Positions 1-7,368 are shown, counted from the stretch's first letter. The stretch: DNA of 24,506 nucleotides from a bacterium (GCA_021820025.1 JAKAEF010000005.1:1-24506), one strand, 5' to 3'. Numbers and translations: made by a program. Notes: a model not told the origin generated them from the letters alone.

Positions 1-13
1 AACTAAAGAAAGC

Positions 14-679
14 TTAAACCTTTTTATATAAAGCTAGTCCCTTATTTTCTGAAAACAATATATCTTCACCTAATATATAGCCTTGCGGCTTTACTCGAAA
101 AACTTCTTGTAATCCTAATTCTTGAGGAGTAATCGGAAAATAAATAGTATCATCTGTTAAATCTCTATCTGGAACTAAAAATCCTTCCCTTGGCAATTTT
201 TTAATTATCTCGGCAAGATAGTCACTTGGTGTTCCTCGTAAAGGAAATCCTGGATACAACCCTACTCTTTTTCCAGAGAAAAATATGTTGAATTTCTTTG
301 GCATTGTTTCTGAGATGGTTGCATCAACTGGTAAAAATGTTATTGAACGGATAATATTATTCACAAAAAAATATAAAGTATTACTTTCTCTTTTTTTTAT
401 TTCTGCAAAAGAACGTAAAGATTCTTGTTCCCACTCTAAAACTTGAGAAACTTTATACATGGGATCTGCAAAATATGCATGAGAAAAATTCGTTGCAAAG
501 AAAATCTCTTTTATTTCTGATCTATCTTTTGTCATTGGTGCTGTTCCTGCCGCAAAAACAATCGGATGTTTTTTTGCAAAAAAAATATGTAATTTTTGTA
601 AAAATGTATCTGTTTTAAATTCTAAAAAATCAGTCGTGGCGGATTTGGAAATCCTCAAATGTTTGTTGTGGGTCATCAT
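14..679 (-). CDS. Hypothetical protein, 221 aa
   Basis: I do not recognise this protein. It is a mixed alpha/beta, soluble-looking chain with no signal peptide or clear membrane helix. Visible stretches include FAAGTAPMTKDRSE near residues 42-55 and the Gly/Pro-rich GLYPGFPLRGTPSDYL near residues 140-155. It is the last gene of the minus-strand operon starting at 1739. The listed ATG pair (679/676) lies about 50 nt inside the acylphosphatase gene and no SD precedes it. A TTG at residue 8 would shorten the overlap; the next ATG, at residue 49, would cut into what looks like the folded domain. The reading frame is long and open and probably real, but the start is uncertain and no function can be assigned. 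Confidence 0.65.
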   Translation of the reverse strand: MMTHNKHLRISKSATTDFLEFKTDTFLQKLHIFFAKKHPIVFAAGTAPMTKDRSEIKEIFFATNFSHAYFADPMYKVSQVLEWEQESLRSFAEIKKRESNTLYFFVNNIIRSITFLPVDATISETMPKKFNIFFSGKRVGLYPGFPLRGTPSDYLAEIIKKLPREGFLVPDRDLTDDTIYFPITPQELGLQEVFRVKPQGYILGEDILFSENKGLALYKKV

Positions 680-917
680 AAGTTACATGAATGTTATCAA
701 CTGTTGATAAAAATGGACCTTTCTTACATGCCTCAAGTAATTTTTCTATTATTTCTTTTTGTCCAATAACTACTCCCTCAACGGTTCCATCCACGTTGTT
801 GCGAACCCATCCTGAAAGCTGTAATTTTTTTGCAATATGTCTTACAAATCGTCTGTATCCAACCCCCTGAACAAATCCAGAAACAATAAAATGAGCTTGC
901 TGCATAGGTTCTACCAT
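630..917 (-). CDS. acyP: Acylphosphatase
   Basis: Predicted to hydrolyse carboxyl-phosphate bonds of small acyl phosphates in the cytosol. The 95-aa length fits the family (about 90-100 aa). The motif VSGFVQGVGYRRFVRH near residues 12-27 holds the phosphate-binding loop and the conserved Arg, and GWVRNNVDGTVEG near residues 36-48 holds the catalytic Asn. The start at 917 overlaps the stop of the upstream membrane-protein gene (ATGGTAG arrangement), which suggests translational coupling. A second in-frame ATG at 905 gives a product four residues shorter and is equally compatible with the family. Its 3' end overlaps the next gene by about 50 nt. The family assignment is secure; its physiological substrate here is unknown. 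Confidence 0.93.
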   Translation of the reverse strand: MVEPMQQAHFIVSGFVQGVGYRRFVRHIAKKLQLSGWVRNNVDGTVEGVVIGQKEIIEKLLEACKKGPFLSTVDNIHVTYDDPQQTFEDFQIRHD

Positions 918-1456
918 AGTGATAATGATAACCCAAAAAATGCTAAAAGCAAATTCCTAATTAGTCTCCCAAGAAAGACCCACAAGAAAAACTTCTCAAC
1001 AGGATATTTTAAAATTCCAGAAATAATCCCCAATGCATCAAAAATAGGATTTGGTACTAATGCCAAAACAAAAATAATCACTCCCCCATATTTTTCAAAA
1101 ACAAGAATTAATTTTTCATACCGTTTGTGTTCTTTTTTAACTAAAACTTTATTGCTTGAAAAACCTAAAAGATACGAAGTTAGATCTCCCAAACCTGATC
1201 CTAAACTTGCAACAAGCGCAACAAAAACAGGTGGATACAGCCCACCTCCGGCAATGACTGTTGCAAAACCAGGGGTCGGCATAAAAATTGTGGCAGTTGA
1301 GAGAGCATTAATCACAAAAATGCCAAAAAGTCCCCACGATTTAAAGTGTGATAATACTAAATGGTATTTCGCCGCTAAAAGAATTATTGCCAAAGATAAT
1401 AGAAGCATTAAGATCCACTGAAAGGTTAATCCAAAAATAATATTATTTTTTTTCAT
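911..1456 (-). CDS. VTT-domain (DedA/YqaA-like) membrane protein
   Basis: A 181-aa integral membrane protein with hydrophobic segments near residues 8-28, 40-60, 68-95, 125-150 and 158-178. The pattern MPTPGFATVIAGGGLYPP followed by SLGSGLGDLTSYLLGF is the family's re-entrant Pro/Gly loop with an acidic residue, and PNPIFDALGIISG is the second conserved loop. Members of this superfamily (DedA, TVP38, YqaA) are linked to phospholipid scrambling or undecaprenyl-phosphate and cation homeostasis; which of these applies here cannot be told from sequence. The start overlaps the end of the upstream 98-aa gene by 14 nt and its stop overlaps the acylphosphatase start, so it is the second gene of a tightly coupled operon. 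Confidence 0.85.
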   Translation of the reverse strand: MKKNNIIFGLTFQWILMLLLSLAIILLAAKYHLVLSHFKSWGLFGIFVINALSTATIFMPTPGFATVIAGGGLYPPVFVALVASLGSGLGDLTSYLLGFSSNKVLVKKEHKRYEKLILVFEKYGGVIIFVLALVPNPIFDALGIISGILKYPVEKFFLWVFLGRLIRNLLLAFFGLSLSLW

Positions 1457-1739
1457 TACTTGTGGAAGGTATTAAACTTGGTTTTACCTGTTTTTTTAAC
1501 TGCTGTAATTTCCACATAAATAGTGCTCCTTTATTTTTAGCATTACTATCAATTGCAAATGATAAAGCCTTCTCAAGCAAAATTCTAGGCATAGTTTTAG
1601 CTAATTTTATATACAAGCTTTTATGTTTTGTATCATTAAGACTCTCTGCTAAATGAACCCCAAATGATTGAAATTCACGGGAAACATATTTATCTTTTGC
1701 GGGATCAAACCTTTTTAATACATCACCAATTGTCTGCAT
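1443..1739 (-). CDS. Small conserved hypothetical protein, 98 aa
   Basis: First gene of the operon 1739 to 14. The protein is helical, basic and soluble, with SLYIKLAKTMPR in the middle and GALFMWKLQQLKKQ near residues 70-83. I recall similar small proteins with a 'LYMKLAK ... LFMWKL' pattern in candidate-phyla genomes, but no function is known to me; this is recollection, not a search result. The ATG at 1739 is chosen because a perfect TATAAT box ends exactly 6 nt upstream, which predicts a leaderless message. The C-terminal tail is Ser/Lys-rich and probably disordered. Confidence 0.8.
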   Translation of the reverse strand: MQTIGDVLKRFDPAKDKYVSREFQSFGVHLAESLNDTKHKSLYIKLAKTMPRILLEKALSFAIDSNAKNKGALFMWKLQQLKKQVKPSLIPSTSNEKK

Positions 1740-1745
1740 GGCTTT

Positions 1746-1751
1746 ATTATA
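1746..1751 (-). promoter_or_regulatory. Extended -10 box of the 98-aa/VTT/acylphosphatase operon
   Basis: On the minus strand TGG precedes TATAAT (extended -10, TGnTATAAT), followed by 6 nt (aaagcc) and the ATG at 1739. No convincing -35 lies 16-18 nt upstream, which an extended -10 can tolerate. It lies in the 25-nt gap after the pth stop codon. Confidence 0.75.
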
Positions 1752-1764
1752 CCAGCAATAAATC

Positions 1765-2364
1765 TTACTTTGTGTTGTATTTATTCATTGAGGCAACCAA
1801 ATCTTCTTCCAAACCCATTTTTATCGCCTTCACAGCATGCTTAAGCAGTTCTCTAATTTTTGCATGGTCTTGGTGAGAAAATGTATCTAGCACATGATGA
1901 GAAACTGCATCATGTCCACTTTCACCCGGTCTGCCAATACCAAGTCTAAATCTCCAGAATTTATCATCTCCCAGTTGCTCAATTACCGACATAACTCCTC
2001 TATGCCCTGCTGAAGCACCGCCTTGTCTTATCCGAATACTTCCAACAGGGAAATCTATATCGTCATGCAGTACCCAAATATCTTCTGAGGGTATCTTATA
2101 AAAATTTGCAATTGAGGCCACGGCTTGACCGGAATTATTCATAAATGTTTTAGGCTTTACAAGAAATACTTTTTCTAAAGGTCTTGTTTGCGGTTGCCAT
2201 TCTATTTCTGCAATATCTGCTTTAAATTTGTTATTTTCTGTCCACTCTGTTTTTCTAACCGGTTCGAAGTCTTTGAGGAATTGCTCAACAGCCATAAACC
2301 CAACATTATGCCGGGTATTTTCATATTGTTTTCCTGGATTTCCCAGACCAACAATAAGCTTCAT
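1765..2364 (-). CDS. pth: Peptidyl-tRNA hydrolase
   Basis: Recycles peptidyl-tRNAs that drop off the ribosome by cleaving the ester between peptide and tRNA. The 199-aa length is typical. IVGLGNPGKQYENTRHNVGF at the N-terminus contains the conserved Asn (N8 in GNPG) and the catalytic His in TRHNVG. KPKTFMNNSGQAV holds the substrate-binding Asn, and LHDDIDFPVGSIRIRQGG followed by SAGHRGVMSV is the catalytic-Asp and glycine-rich region. It has its own promoter (-35 TTGCAA, 17 bp, -10 TATCAT, 6 nt, ATG), so it is probably made from a leaderless mRNA. It is a single-gene unit, or reads through into the operon at 1739. Assignment secure. Confidence 0.97.
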   Translation of the reverse strand: MKLIVGLGNPGKQYENTRHNVGFMAVEQFLKDFEPVRKTEWTENNKFKADIAEIEWQPQTRPLEKVFLVKPKTFMNNSGQAVASIANFYKIPSEDIWVLHDDIDFPVGSIRIRQGGASAGHRGVMSVIEQLGDDKFWRFRLGIGRPGESGHDAVSHHVLDTFSHQDHAKIRELLKHAVKAIKMGLEEDLVASMNKYNTK

Positions 2365-2370
2365 AAAGGT

Positions 2371-2399
2371 ATGATAAATCCAAATTGTAAAAATTGCAA
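2371..2399 (-). promoter_or_regulatory. Promoter of pth
   Basis: Minus strand: TTGCAA at 2399-2394, a 17-bp spacer, TATCAT at 2376-2371, then 6 nt to the ATG at 2364. The spacing is ideal for a housekeeping sigma factor and predicts a transcript beginning at or next to the start codon. Confidence 0.7.
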
Positions 2400-2418
2400 T
2401 AAAATTTGTTTAAAACCA

Positions 2419-2444
2419 TGCTACCCCTTTAAACAGGGGTAGCA
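2419..2444 (-). terminator. Stem-loop downstream of the 146-aa membrane protein gene
   Basis: A perfect 9-bp stem (TGCTACCCC / GGGGTAGCA) encloses an 8-nt loop, 19 nt after the stop codon at 2463. On the minus strand it is followed by ATGGTTTTAAAC rather than an uninterrupted T run, so it is at best an imperfect intrinsic terminator; it may instead protect the 3' end. The short A5 run on the other side would serve as the T tract only on the minus-strand 5' side. Confidence 0.55.
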
Positions 2445-2462
2445 AAAAGATATAAACAATAA

Positions 2463-2903
2463 TTACTTGTAATAAGATTTAATCTGATATAACAAGTAAA
2501 AGCCGATTAAAGAAAATAAAACTCCGGATAAAGAAATAATAACTACTGCTCCAATAATACTTGCAATTTCTGACCAGAAAAGCATTCTCCATCCTTGCAT
2601 TTTTCTCTTTTTTGTTCCAGGAAATGCTAATAAGAGTAATACACTTGCTGCAAGTGATAATACTGCACTCACAAGTGTTGTTGCAGCTCCATTAAATCCT
2701 GATCCCATTGCTATTAAAGGTGAGAATGCTGTCAAAATACCAAAACCTGCAAGCCCTGCGAGTACTCCTAAAATACCAAAAATTAGAGCAATCCACGGAG
2801 TAATATTTACTAAGGTTTGTCTTGCATTTTTAGGAAGTGCTGGAAGCTTTAAAAACCAAGATTCCATCATTTCTTCCCAATTTGTAGCTGATTTTTTTGC
2901 CAT
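2463..2903 (-). CDS. Four-helix membrane protein, unknown function
   Basis: A 146-aa protein. Residues 1-30 form an amphipathic cytosolic segment (KSATNWEEMMESWFLKLPAL). Hydrophobic Gly/Ala-rich helices follow near 33-60, 62-92 and 108-142, with a KKRK loop near residues 97-102. I recall similar proteins in candidate-phyla genomes but know no function. It stands alone between pth and the EndoQ-like gene. The start is fixed by the strongest SD in the window, AGGAGGTGA ending 7 nt before ATG, which together with a structured 3' end suggests high expression. Alternative: a small polytopic protein of the envelope or secretion machinery; no motif decides. Confidence 0.8.
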   Translation of the reverse strand: MAKKSATNWEEMMESWFLKLPALPKNARQTLVNITPWIALIFGILGVLAGLAGFGILTAFSPLIAMGSGFNGAATTLVSAVLSLAASVLLLLAFPGTKKRKMQGWRMLFWSEIASIIGAVVIISLSGVLFSLIGFYLLYQIKSYYK

Positions 2904-2910
2904 TTGTTTC

Positions 2911-2919
2911 TCACCTCCT
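2911..2919 (-). promoter_or_regulatory. Strong Shine-Dalgarno of the 146-aa membrane protein gene
   Basis: AGGAGGTGA on the minus strand, an almost full anti-SD complement, 7 nt before the ATG at 2903. It is exceptional here because most operon heads lack any SD. Confidence 0.9.
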
Positions 2920-2940
2920 CTGTTCGTTTATGAAAACGAT

Positions 2941-2946
2941 ACTATA
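2941..2946 (-). promoter_or_regulatory. Putative -10 box for the 146-aa membrane protein gene
   Basis: TATAGT on the minus strand, leaving a 5' leader of about 30 nt that carries the SD. It sits inside an inverted repeat, ATACTA-gtta-TAGTAT (minus strand), that could be an operator. No clear -35 is seen. Confidence 0.45.
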
Positions 2947-3006
2947 ACTAGTATGCAGGTATTTAAAGTAAAAAAACAAGAGGGACTCTTTATCTAAATG
3001 TACGTA

Positions 3007-4359
3007 TTAAAAATTCAAACCCAATTGCGGTTTTTTTGTCTCTATATCTGTATCTTTTGCTACATCTTTGCCTTCATGCCAGATTTTAACAACTCCATAA
3101 ACTCCATCATATCCAGGTTTAATGACTATATTTGCAGTTCTAACTTTTTGCACTCCCTCTGCCACTTTTTCTCCCGCTATTTTTGCAATATCTTGAATAT
3201 TTGCTTTAAGCAAAATATGCAACTCTGATTCTAGTTTTAGACATAATTCATCAAAAAGTACTTTTACTTTAGAACTACTAACTGGTCTACCAATTGCCTC
3301 TGCTATTATTTCATTTAAAGGAACAATTTTAACAAAAGGAGGATGCTTTTTTTTAGGATCTGTTATCCACTTAAGTCCTTTTTCGTTTTGTTTTGCTACC
3401 CCCCTTGGTGCTTCTGATGCTAATTCCTGAACACGTCGCATAACTCCGTCTGTTACTTTTCGGCCACAAACAGGACAAATGCCACCTGATTTTTTTTGCT
3501 CTTCTGGAGTAAATGTAATTTTGCAATTTCTATGACCTGAATAATGATATTTTCCCTCTTCCGGATAAAATTCTATGGTATATGCAACTTTGTTGCGCAC
3601 GTCTTTTCCTTCTGAGGTAAGCAGTGGAGCCATAATTGCCTCACGTATTGCTGTATATGAAGGTTCAGCCAAATCAAAAACTGTTACCTCTCTTCCCATT
3701 TTTGCAGGACTGTGGGCATCTGAGAAAGATACTATTGAACGGGTATTTAATTCTTCTATTTCCCAATTCATCTCTGGATCACTGGAAAGTCCTGTTTCTA
3801 TACCGTAAATATATTTACTTAAATCTCCAAAACTCTCTGTTATGGAATTAAACCCAGACGATGCCCCATACATGCCAAACCAGGGTGTCCAAATATGACA
3901 TGGAATTATCATTGCCCTCTCATCAATTTCTAAAATTAATTCCAGTAATCCTTTTGAGGATAACCCGATAATAGGCCTACCGTCTGAAGAGATATTGTAC
4001 CCACGCTTAATTAATTCTTTATTTATTTTTTCACTTGTTTCAAAGGAAGGACATAAAACTAGGTTATGAATTCGTCTTCCCTTACCATTTTGAGAATAAA
4101 TATTTGCAATTTCAACAGATAGTAAAAATCGTGTTTTTTCTTCTCCAAGTTTCGGGTTTTTAATTTTGTATAATCCTTCTTCTGCTTCTGTTAAAAAATT
4201 CCTAATTTCCTTAAACCACAAAGGATGAGTCCAATCACCTGTTGATAAAATATCTATTCCTTTTTGTTTTCCTACATATGACATAACTGGTGGAGTCATC
4301 TGCGGAGAAACTGCACGAGAATATTTACTGTGTAAATGTAAATCTGCAACAACTTGCAT
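3007..4359 (-). CDS. EndoQ-like PHP-domain endonuclease
   Basis: Predicted to nick DNA 5' of deaminated bases (uracil, hypoxanthine), a repair route described for Thermococcales and some Bacillus. The N-terminal PHP metal site is visible: DLHLHSKYS near residues 6-14, GDWTHP near 41, ETGLSSDPEMNW near 190-201 and SFSDAHSP near 213-220. PCHIWTPWFGMYGASSGF near 153-170 is a family signature. A Cys-based zinc site follows (one Cys near 277, then CPVCGRKV near 292), with RRVQELA shortly after. The C-terminal part (about 380-450) ends in a helix-hairpin-helix-like segment and GYDGVYGVVKIW. The 450-aa length is slightly longer than the archaeal enzymes. The start is supported by a TAGAAT box ending 6 nt before the ATG. 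Single-gene unit. Assignment rests on motif memory, not a search. Confidence 0.88.
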   Translation of the reverse strand: MQVVADLHLHSKYSRAVSPQMTPPVMSYVGKQKGIDILSTGDWTHPLWFKEIRNFLTEAEEGLYKIKNPKLGEEKTRFLLSVEIANIYSQNGKGRRIHNLVLCPSFETSEKINKELIKRGYNISSDGRPIIGLSSKGLLELILEIDERAMIIPCHIWTPWFGMYGASSGFNSITESFGDLSKYIYGIETGLSSDPEMNWEIEELNTRSIVSFSDAHSPAKMGREVTVFDLAEPSYTAIREAIMAPLLTSEGKDVRNKVAYTIEFYPEEGKYHYSGHRNCKITFTPEEQKKSGGICPVCGRKVTDGVMRRVQELASEAPRGVAKQNEKGLKWITDPKKKHPPFVKIVPLNEIIAEAIGRPVSSSKVKVLFDELCLKLESELHILLKANIQDIAKIAGEKVAEGVQKVRTANIVIKPGYDGVYGVVKIWHEGKDVAKDTDIETKKPQLGLNF

Positions 4360-4365
4360 GCTGAT

Positions 4366-4393
4366 ATTCTAACAAAAAAATATTTTTTGTGAA
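4366..4393 (-). promoter_or_regulatory. Promoter of the EndoQ-like gene
   Basis: Minus strand: -35 TTCACA (4393-4388), a 16-bp spacer, extended -10 TGTTAGAAT (box at 4371-4366), then 6 nt to the ATG at 4359. Five of six bases match the -35 consensus. A leaderless message is predicted. Confidence 0.75.
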
Positions 4394-4396
4394 GAA

Positions 4397-4444
4397 TTTT
4401 TTGTTAAAATTTGTAATTTTTTTATATTTTTTGTTAAAAATTTG
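4397..4444. repeat. Two imperfect direct repeats in an AT-rich divergent intergenic region
   Basis: The motif TTTTTTGTTAAAATTTG (4397-4413) recurs as TTTTTTGTTAAAAATTTG (4427-4444), 30 bp apart, with a third degenerate TTTTTTGTGAAGAA copy beginning near 4383. The surrounding 205-bp gap (4360-4564) separates the divergent EndoQ-like and ATP-grasp genes and holds no ORF or RNA gene that I can see. A TGCTA-6 nt-TAGCA inverted repeat lies near 4494-4509. The 30-bp, roughly three-turn phasing could fit protein binding or DNA bending, or could be simple AT-rich drift. Confidence 0.45.
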
Positions 4445-4537
4445 CTTGTCCTGTAGCCCTTTTTTAATTTTGCATGATTTTCCCTATTGCATTTGCTATA
4501 AATTTAGCATATAAAAAAATATAATTGTAAGTTACCT

Positions 4538-4543
4538 TATAAT
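4538..4543 (+). promoter_or_regulatory. -10 box of the tandem ATP-grasp operon
   Basis: TATAAT 21 nt before the ATG at 4565, which would give a leader of about 14 nt. The leader carries only a weak purine stretch (aagagaaaa). No good -35 is seen 16-18 nt upstream. Unlike most promoters here it is not placed for leaderless initiation. Confidence 0.6.
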
Positions 4544-4564
4544 ATAGATAGTTTTAAGAGAAAA

Positions 4565-5968
4565 ATGAAATATATTATTTTTACGTTTGAAGGATATGGT
4601 TTTCCAATTGCCAAACATTTATTAGATGAAGGACAAGATGTTACGGTTGCAATTGTTGAAGACGAATGGGACACATTAACAAAGCCTGAAAAACGCAAAT
4701 ACGAACCAGAAGAACCTTTCTACACCAAACGCCGCCTTTCTTTATACAAGAATATTATCCCAACCGTTTCTGCAGAAAAAATGGTTCAGCACATGAAAAA
4801 AATTAAAAATCCAAAAGATTATTTTGTATTTTTTGATTTTAACCACTTATTTAAATTTGCAGAACAAGTACAAGATCTGGATTTTAACGGTAACTTCCCC
4901 ACAGAGAAAGATAGATTATTTGAAGTAGATAGAGACGAAGCAAAAGACTTTGTAAAAAAATATTATCCTCATTTACAATTTGCAAATAAAAAAGAGTTTC
5001 GAACGGTTCATGCAGCAAAGAAGTTTTTAAAAGACACCGAAGAAGTCTGGGTATTAAAGGGGAAAATTTATGAAGCACAAACCTTTATTCCAACAACAAA
5101 CGATCCGGAATTAGCCAAACACCAGGTTATAGAAACATTAGAAGCATTTAATGAAGATTACGAAGAAGCAGGATTTATTTTAGAAACAAAAATCCCATCT
5201 GTTGTGGAAATTACTCCTGAAAAAATTTATTACGATGGCGTTCCACTTGGCATGACAATTAACTTTGAAAACAAGCCTCTTGGCAGTGGCAATTTATCTA
5301 TGCAAACCGGCTGTGCAGCTGATTTGGTTTTTCCTATCTCTATGGAGAATAGAATTCACGATATTGCTTTTCCGCCAATTGTTGATAAATTAGCTAAAAA
5401 GCACAAAGGGTTATTTATTTGGGATGCATCACTTTTAATTAACAGACAAACCGGCGCAATATACTTTGGAGAATTTTGCCCTAACAGACCAGGATACAAC
5501 TCTTTCTTTACCGAACTTGCTGCAATGCCCTCTGTAAGTCACTTTTTTGAAAGCGTTGTACAAAAAAGAAATCCTTACCTTTTAGGGACTGTTGCTTCAT
5601 CCGTTACATTGTTTAATCTAATGCGGGATCCAAACGAAAGACATATTTTATCTGGTGCAACAATCGATTTTCCGGATTCTATTGCAAAAGATGTATGGCC
5701 ATATGATATTTACAAGAAAAACAAAAAAGATAAAACAAGAATTGTTGGAAGTGACTGGCATTTGGCTCCTATTACTGGCAGCGGAGAAACAATAGACGAA
5801 GCTGTACGAAATTTGTATAAAAATGTAGAAAAAGTAGCGTTTGCCGGAGTCTACTACAGACCAAAATCAGATTATCTTTCTATGGATTACCCAACCTCAG
5901 TTTTACAAAGGCTTAGATATGGCTTACAGAAAAAGCTATACAGTCTCCCCTTTGAAGTAGTATTCTAA
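4565..5968 (+). CDS. ATP-grasp ligase-like protein, paralog 1
   Basis: A 467-aa protein resembling phosphoribosylamine-glycine ligase (PurD)-type ATP-grasp enzymes, but clearly not PurD. A Rossmann-like N-domain starts with IIFTFEGYGFPIAKHLLDEG. A preATP/ATP-binding region includes VWVLKG (likely ATP-contacting Lys, near residue 167). The Gly-rich block PLGSGNLSMQTGCAADLVFP lies near 238-257, and the metal/nucleotide block IWDASLLIN followed by YFGEFCPNRPGYN near 285-315 contributes the Asp, Glu and Asn ligands. The C-terminal 100 residues (WPYDIYKK, DWHLAPITGSGETIDEAV) have a PurD-C-like look. The substrate is unknown: expected chemistry is an acyl-phosphate intermediate attacked by an amine or thiol. 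First gene of a two-gene operon; the next gene begins 5 nt after its stop. Confidence 0.82.
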   Translation: MKYIIFTFEGYGFPIAKHLLDEGQDVTVAIVEDEWDTLTKPEKRKYEPEEPFYTKRRLSLYKNIIPTVSAEKMVQHMKKIKNPKDYFVFFDFNHLFKFAEQVQDLDFNGNFPTEKDRLFEVDRDEAKDFVKKYYPHLQFANKKEFRTVHAAKKFLKDTEEVWVLKGKIYEAQTFIPTTNDPELAKHQVIETLEAFNEDYEEAGFILETKIPSVVEITPEKIYYDGVPLGMTINFENKPLGSGNLSMQTGCAADLVFPISMENRIHDIAFPPIVDKLAKKHKGLFIWDASLLINRQTGAIYFGEFCPNRPGYNSFFTELAAMPSVSHFFESVVQKRNPYLLGTVASSVTLFNLMRDPNERHILSGATIDFPDSIAKDVWPYDIYKKNKKDKTRIVGSDWHLAPITGSGETIDEAVRNLYKNVEKVAFAGVYYRPKSDYLSMDYPTSVLQRLRYGLQKKLYSLPFEVVF

Positions 5969-5973
5969 AAAGT

Positions 5974-7368
5974 ATGAAGTATGCTGTTTTTAGTTTTGAA
6001 GGCAATGGATTTCCAATTGCCAAGCACTTGCTGGATGAAGGTCAAGAAGTTTTAGTTGGCCAAGTTGAAGACATTAATAAAGTACTCACTTCTCAAGAAA
6101 AAGCCGCAGGTATAACAGAAGAGCCAGAAGAAAAAGAGCTACGAATGAAGCGTTATAACAACATTGTAAATAAAATCCCTGCAGACGAATTAATAGAACG
6201 ATTAAAAAAAGAACCTAATCCCCAAGAATGGTTTGTATTTTTTGACACAAATAATTTATTTTATTATGCACAACAGCTACAAGATTTGGGCTTTAACGGC
6301 AACTTCCCCACAGAGGAAGACAGGCTTTTTGAAATTGACCGGGATAAAGCAAAAGAATTTGTTATTCACTACTATCCAGATGTTAAAGTTGCACAAAAAC
6401 AAAGCTTTAAAACAATTGAAGAAACTAAAAAATTTTTACAAGAGACCAACGATATTTGGGTTTTAAAAAGTCAAACAGACGATATTCCAACATTTGTCCC
6501 TGAAACAACAGATGTTGCAATGGCCATACGCCAAGTTGAGGAAACCTTAGATGTTTTTAAAGAAGGCTATGAAACTTCTGGACTTTTCTTAGAGAAAAAA
6601 ATTGAGAATATTGTTGAGGTTACACCAGAAAAATACTACTACAATGGCAAACCAATTGCGTTAAGTATAAATATAGAAAACAAATTTTTAGGCAGCGGTA
6701 ATTTATCCATGCAAGTTGGATGTGCCGGAGATTTTGTCTTTCCTATAGAAATGGGCTGCAAAATTGACACACTTTGTTTTCCTAAAATTGTTGATGAAAT
6801 TGCAAAGCAGCATAAAGGCTTTTTTATTTGGGATGCGTCTTTATTAATTGATCCAAAAACAAATGATATTTATTTTGGAGAATTTTGTCCCAATAGACCG
6901 GGATATAATTCCATTTTTACAGAAATTGCACAAGCACCAAGCGTTCATGAGTTTTTTGAAAATATTGTTGCAGGCAAAAATCCGTTTACCTCTGGCGTCC
7001 TAGGAACATCGTTAATGTTATTTAATGTGTTACGGGATAATAAAGATCAATTATTAGCAGATGCTTCAATTGAAGTTGCTCCCGAAACAGAAAAACATAT
7101 GTGGCCATATGATGTCTATAAAAAATCTCCAGCAGATAATTTGCGTACTGTTGGATGGGATCATCACCTGTCTCCAATTACAGGTACCGGGAAAACGATT
7201 ACAGAGGCTGTAGACAATTTATACAAACATGTAGAAGGATTTGCCATGACTCGAGTATATTACCGTCCAAAATTTGATTATTTGTCTAAAGACTACACAA
7301 CATCTATTTTAAATAGACTAGACTATTGTCTACAACAAAATCTTTTCTCTTTCCCGTTTTCTTTTTAA
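5974..7368 (+). CDS. ATP-grasp ligase-like protein, paralog 2
   Basis: A 464-aa tandem paralog of the preceding gene, co-linear along its whole length with all the same blocks: FSFEGNGFPIAKHLLDEGQE at the N-terminus, IWVLKS, FLGSGNLSMQVGCAGDFVFP, FIWDASLLIDPKTNDIYFGE and CPNRPGYNS, then WPYDVYKKS and HHLSPITGTGKTITEAV. Every presumed ATP and metal residue visible in paralog 1 is kept, so neither copy looks like a pseudoenzyme. They differ mainly in the substrate-facing N-terminal half. It lies 5 nt downstream of paralog 1 with no own promoter or SD, implying co-translation and perhaps a heteromer or two successive ligations. Its TAA overlaps the convergent gene's TAA within one TTAA. Confidence 0.82.
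   Translation: MKYAVFSFEGNGFPIAKHLLDEGQEVLVGQVEDINKVLTSQEKAAGITEEPEEKELRMKRYNNIVNKIPADELIERLKKEPNPQEWFVFFDTNNLFYYAQQLQDLGFNGNFPTEEDRLFEIDRDKAKEFVIHYYPDVKVAQKQSFKTIEETKKFLQETNDIWVLKSQTDDIPTFVPETTDVAMAIRQVEETLDVFKEGYETSGLFLEKKIENIVEVTPEKYYYNGKPIALSINIENKFLGSGNLSMQVGCAGDFVFPIEMGCKIDTLCFPKIVDEIAKQHKGFFIWDASLLIDPKTNDIYFGEFCPNRPGYNSIFTEIAQAPSVHEFFENIVAGKNPFTSGVLGTSLMLFNVLRDNKDQLLADASIEVAPETEKHMWPYDVYKKSPADNLRTVGWDHHLSPITGTGKTITEAVDNLYKHVEGFAMTRVYYRPKFDYLSKDYTTSILNRLDYCLQQNLFSFPFSF

Noticed and set aside
837..1421. Plus-strand ORF of 194 codons
   Set aside because: It lies entirely opposite the VTT membrane protein and acylphosphatase genes, which have clear family motifs; the product is low-complexity and Lys/Ser-rich, as expected of an antisense frame.
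4565..7368. purD (phosphoribosylamine-glycine ligase) for the tandem ATP-grasp genes
   Set aside because: The Gly-rich and metal blocks resemble PurD, but the N-terminal signature and overall sequence differ, two copies are present and there is no purine gene nearby; a specific name would over-claim.
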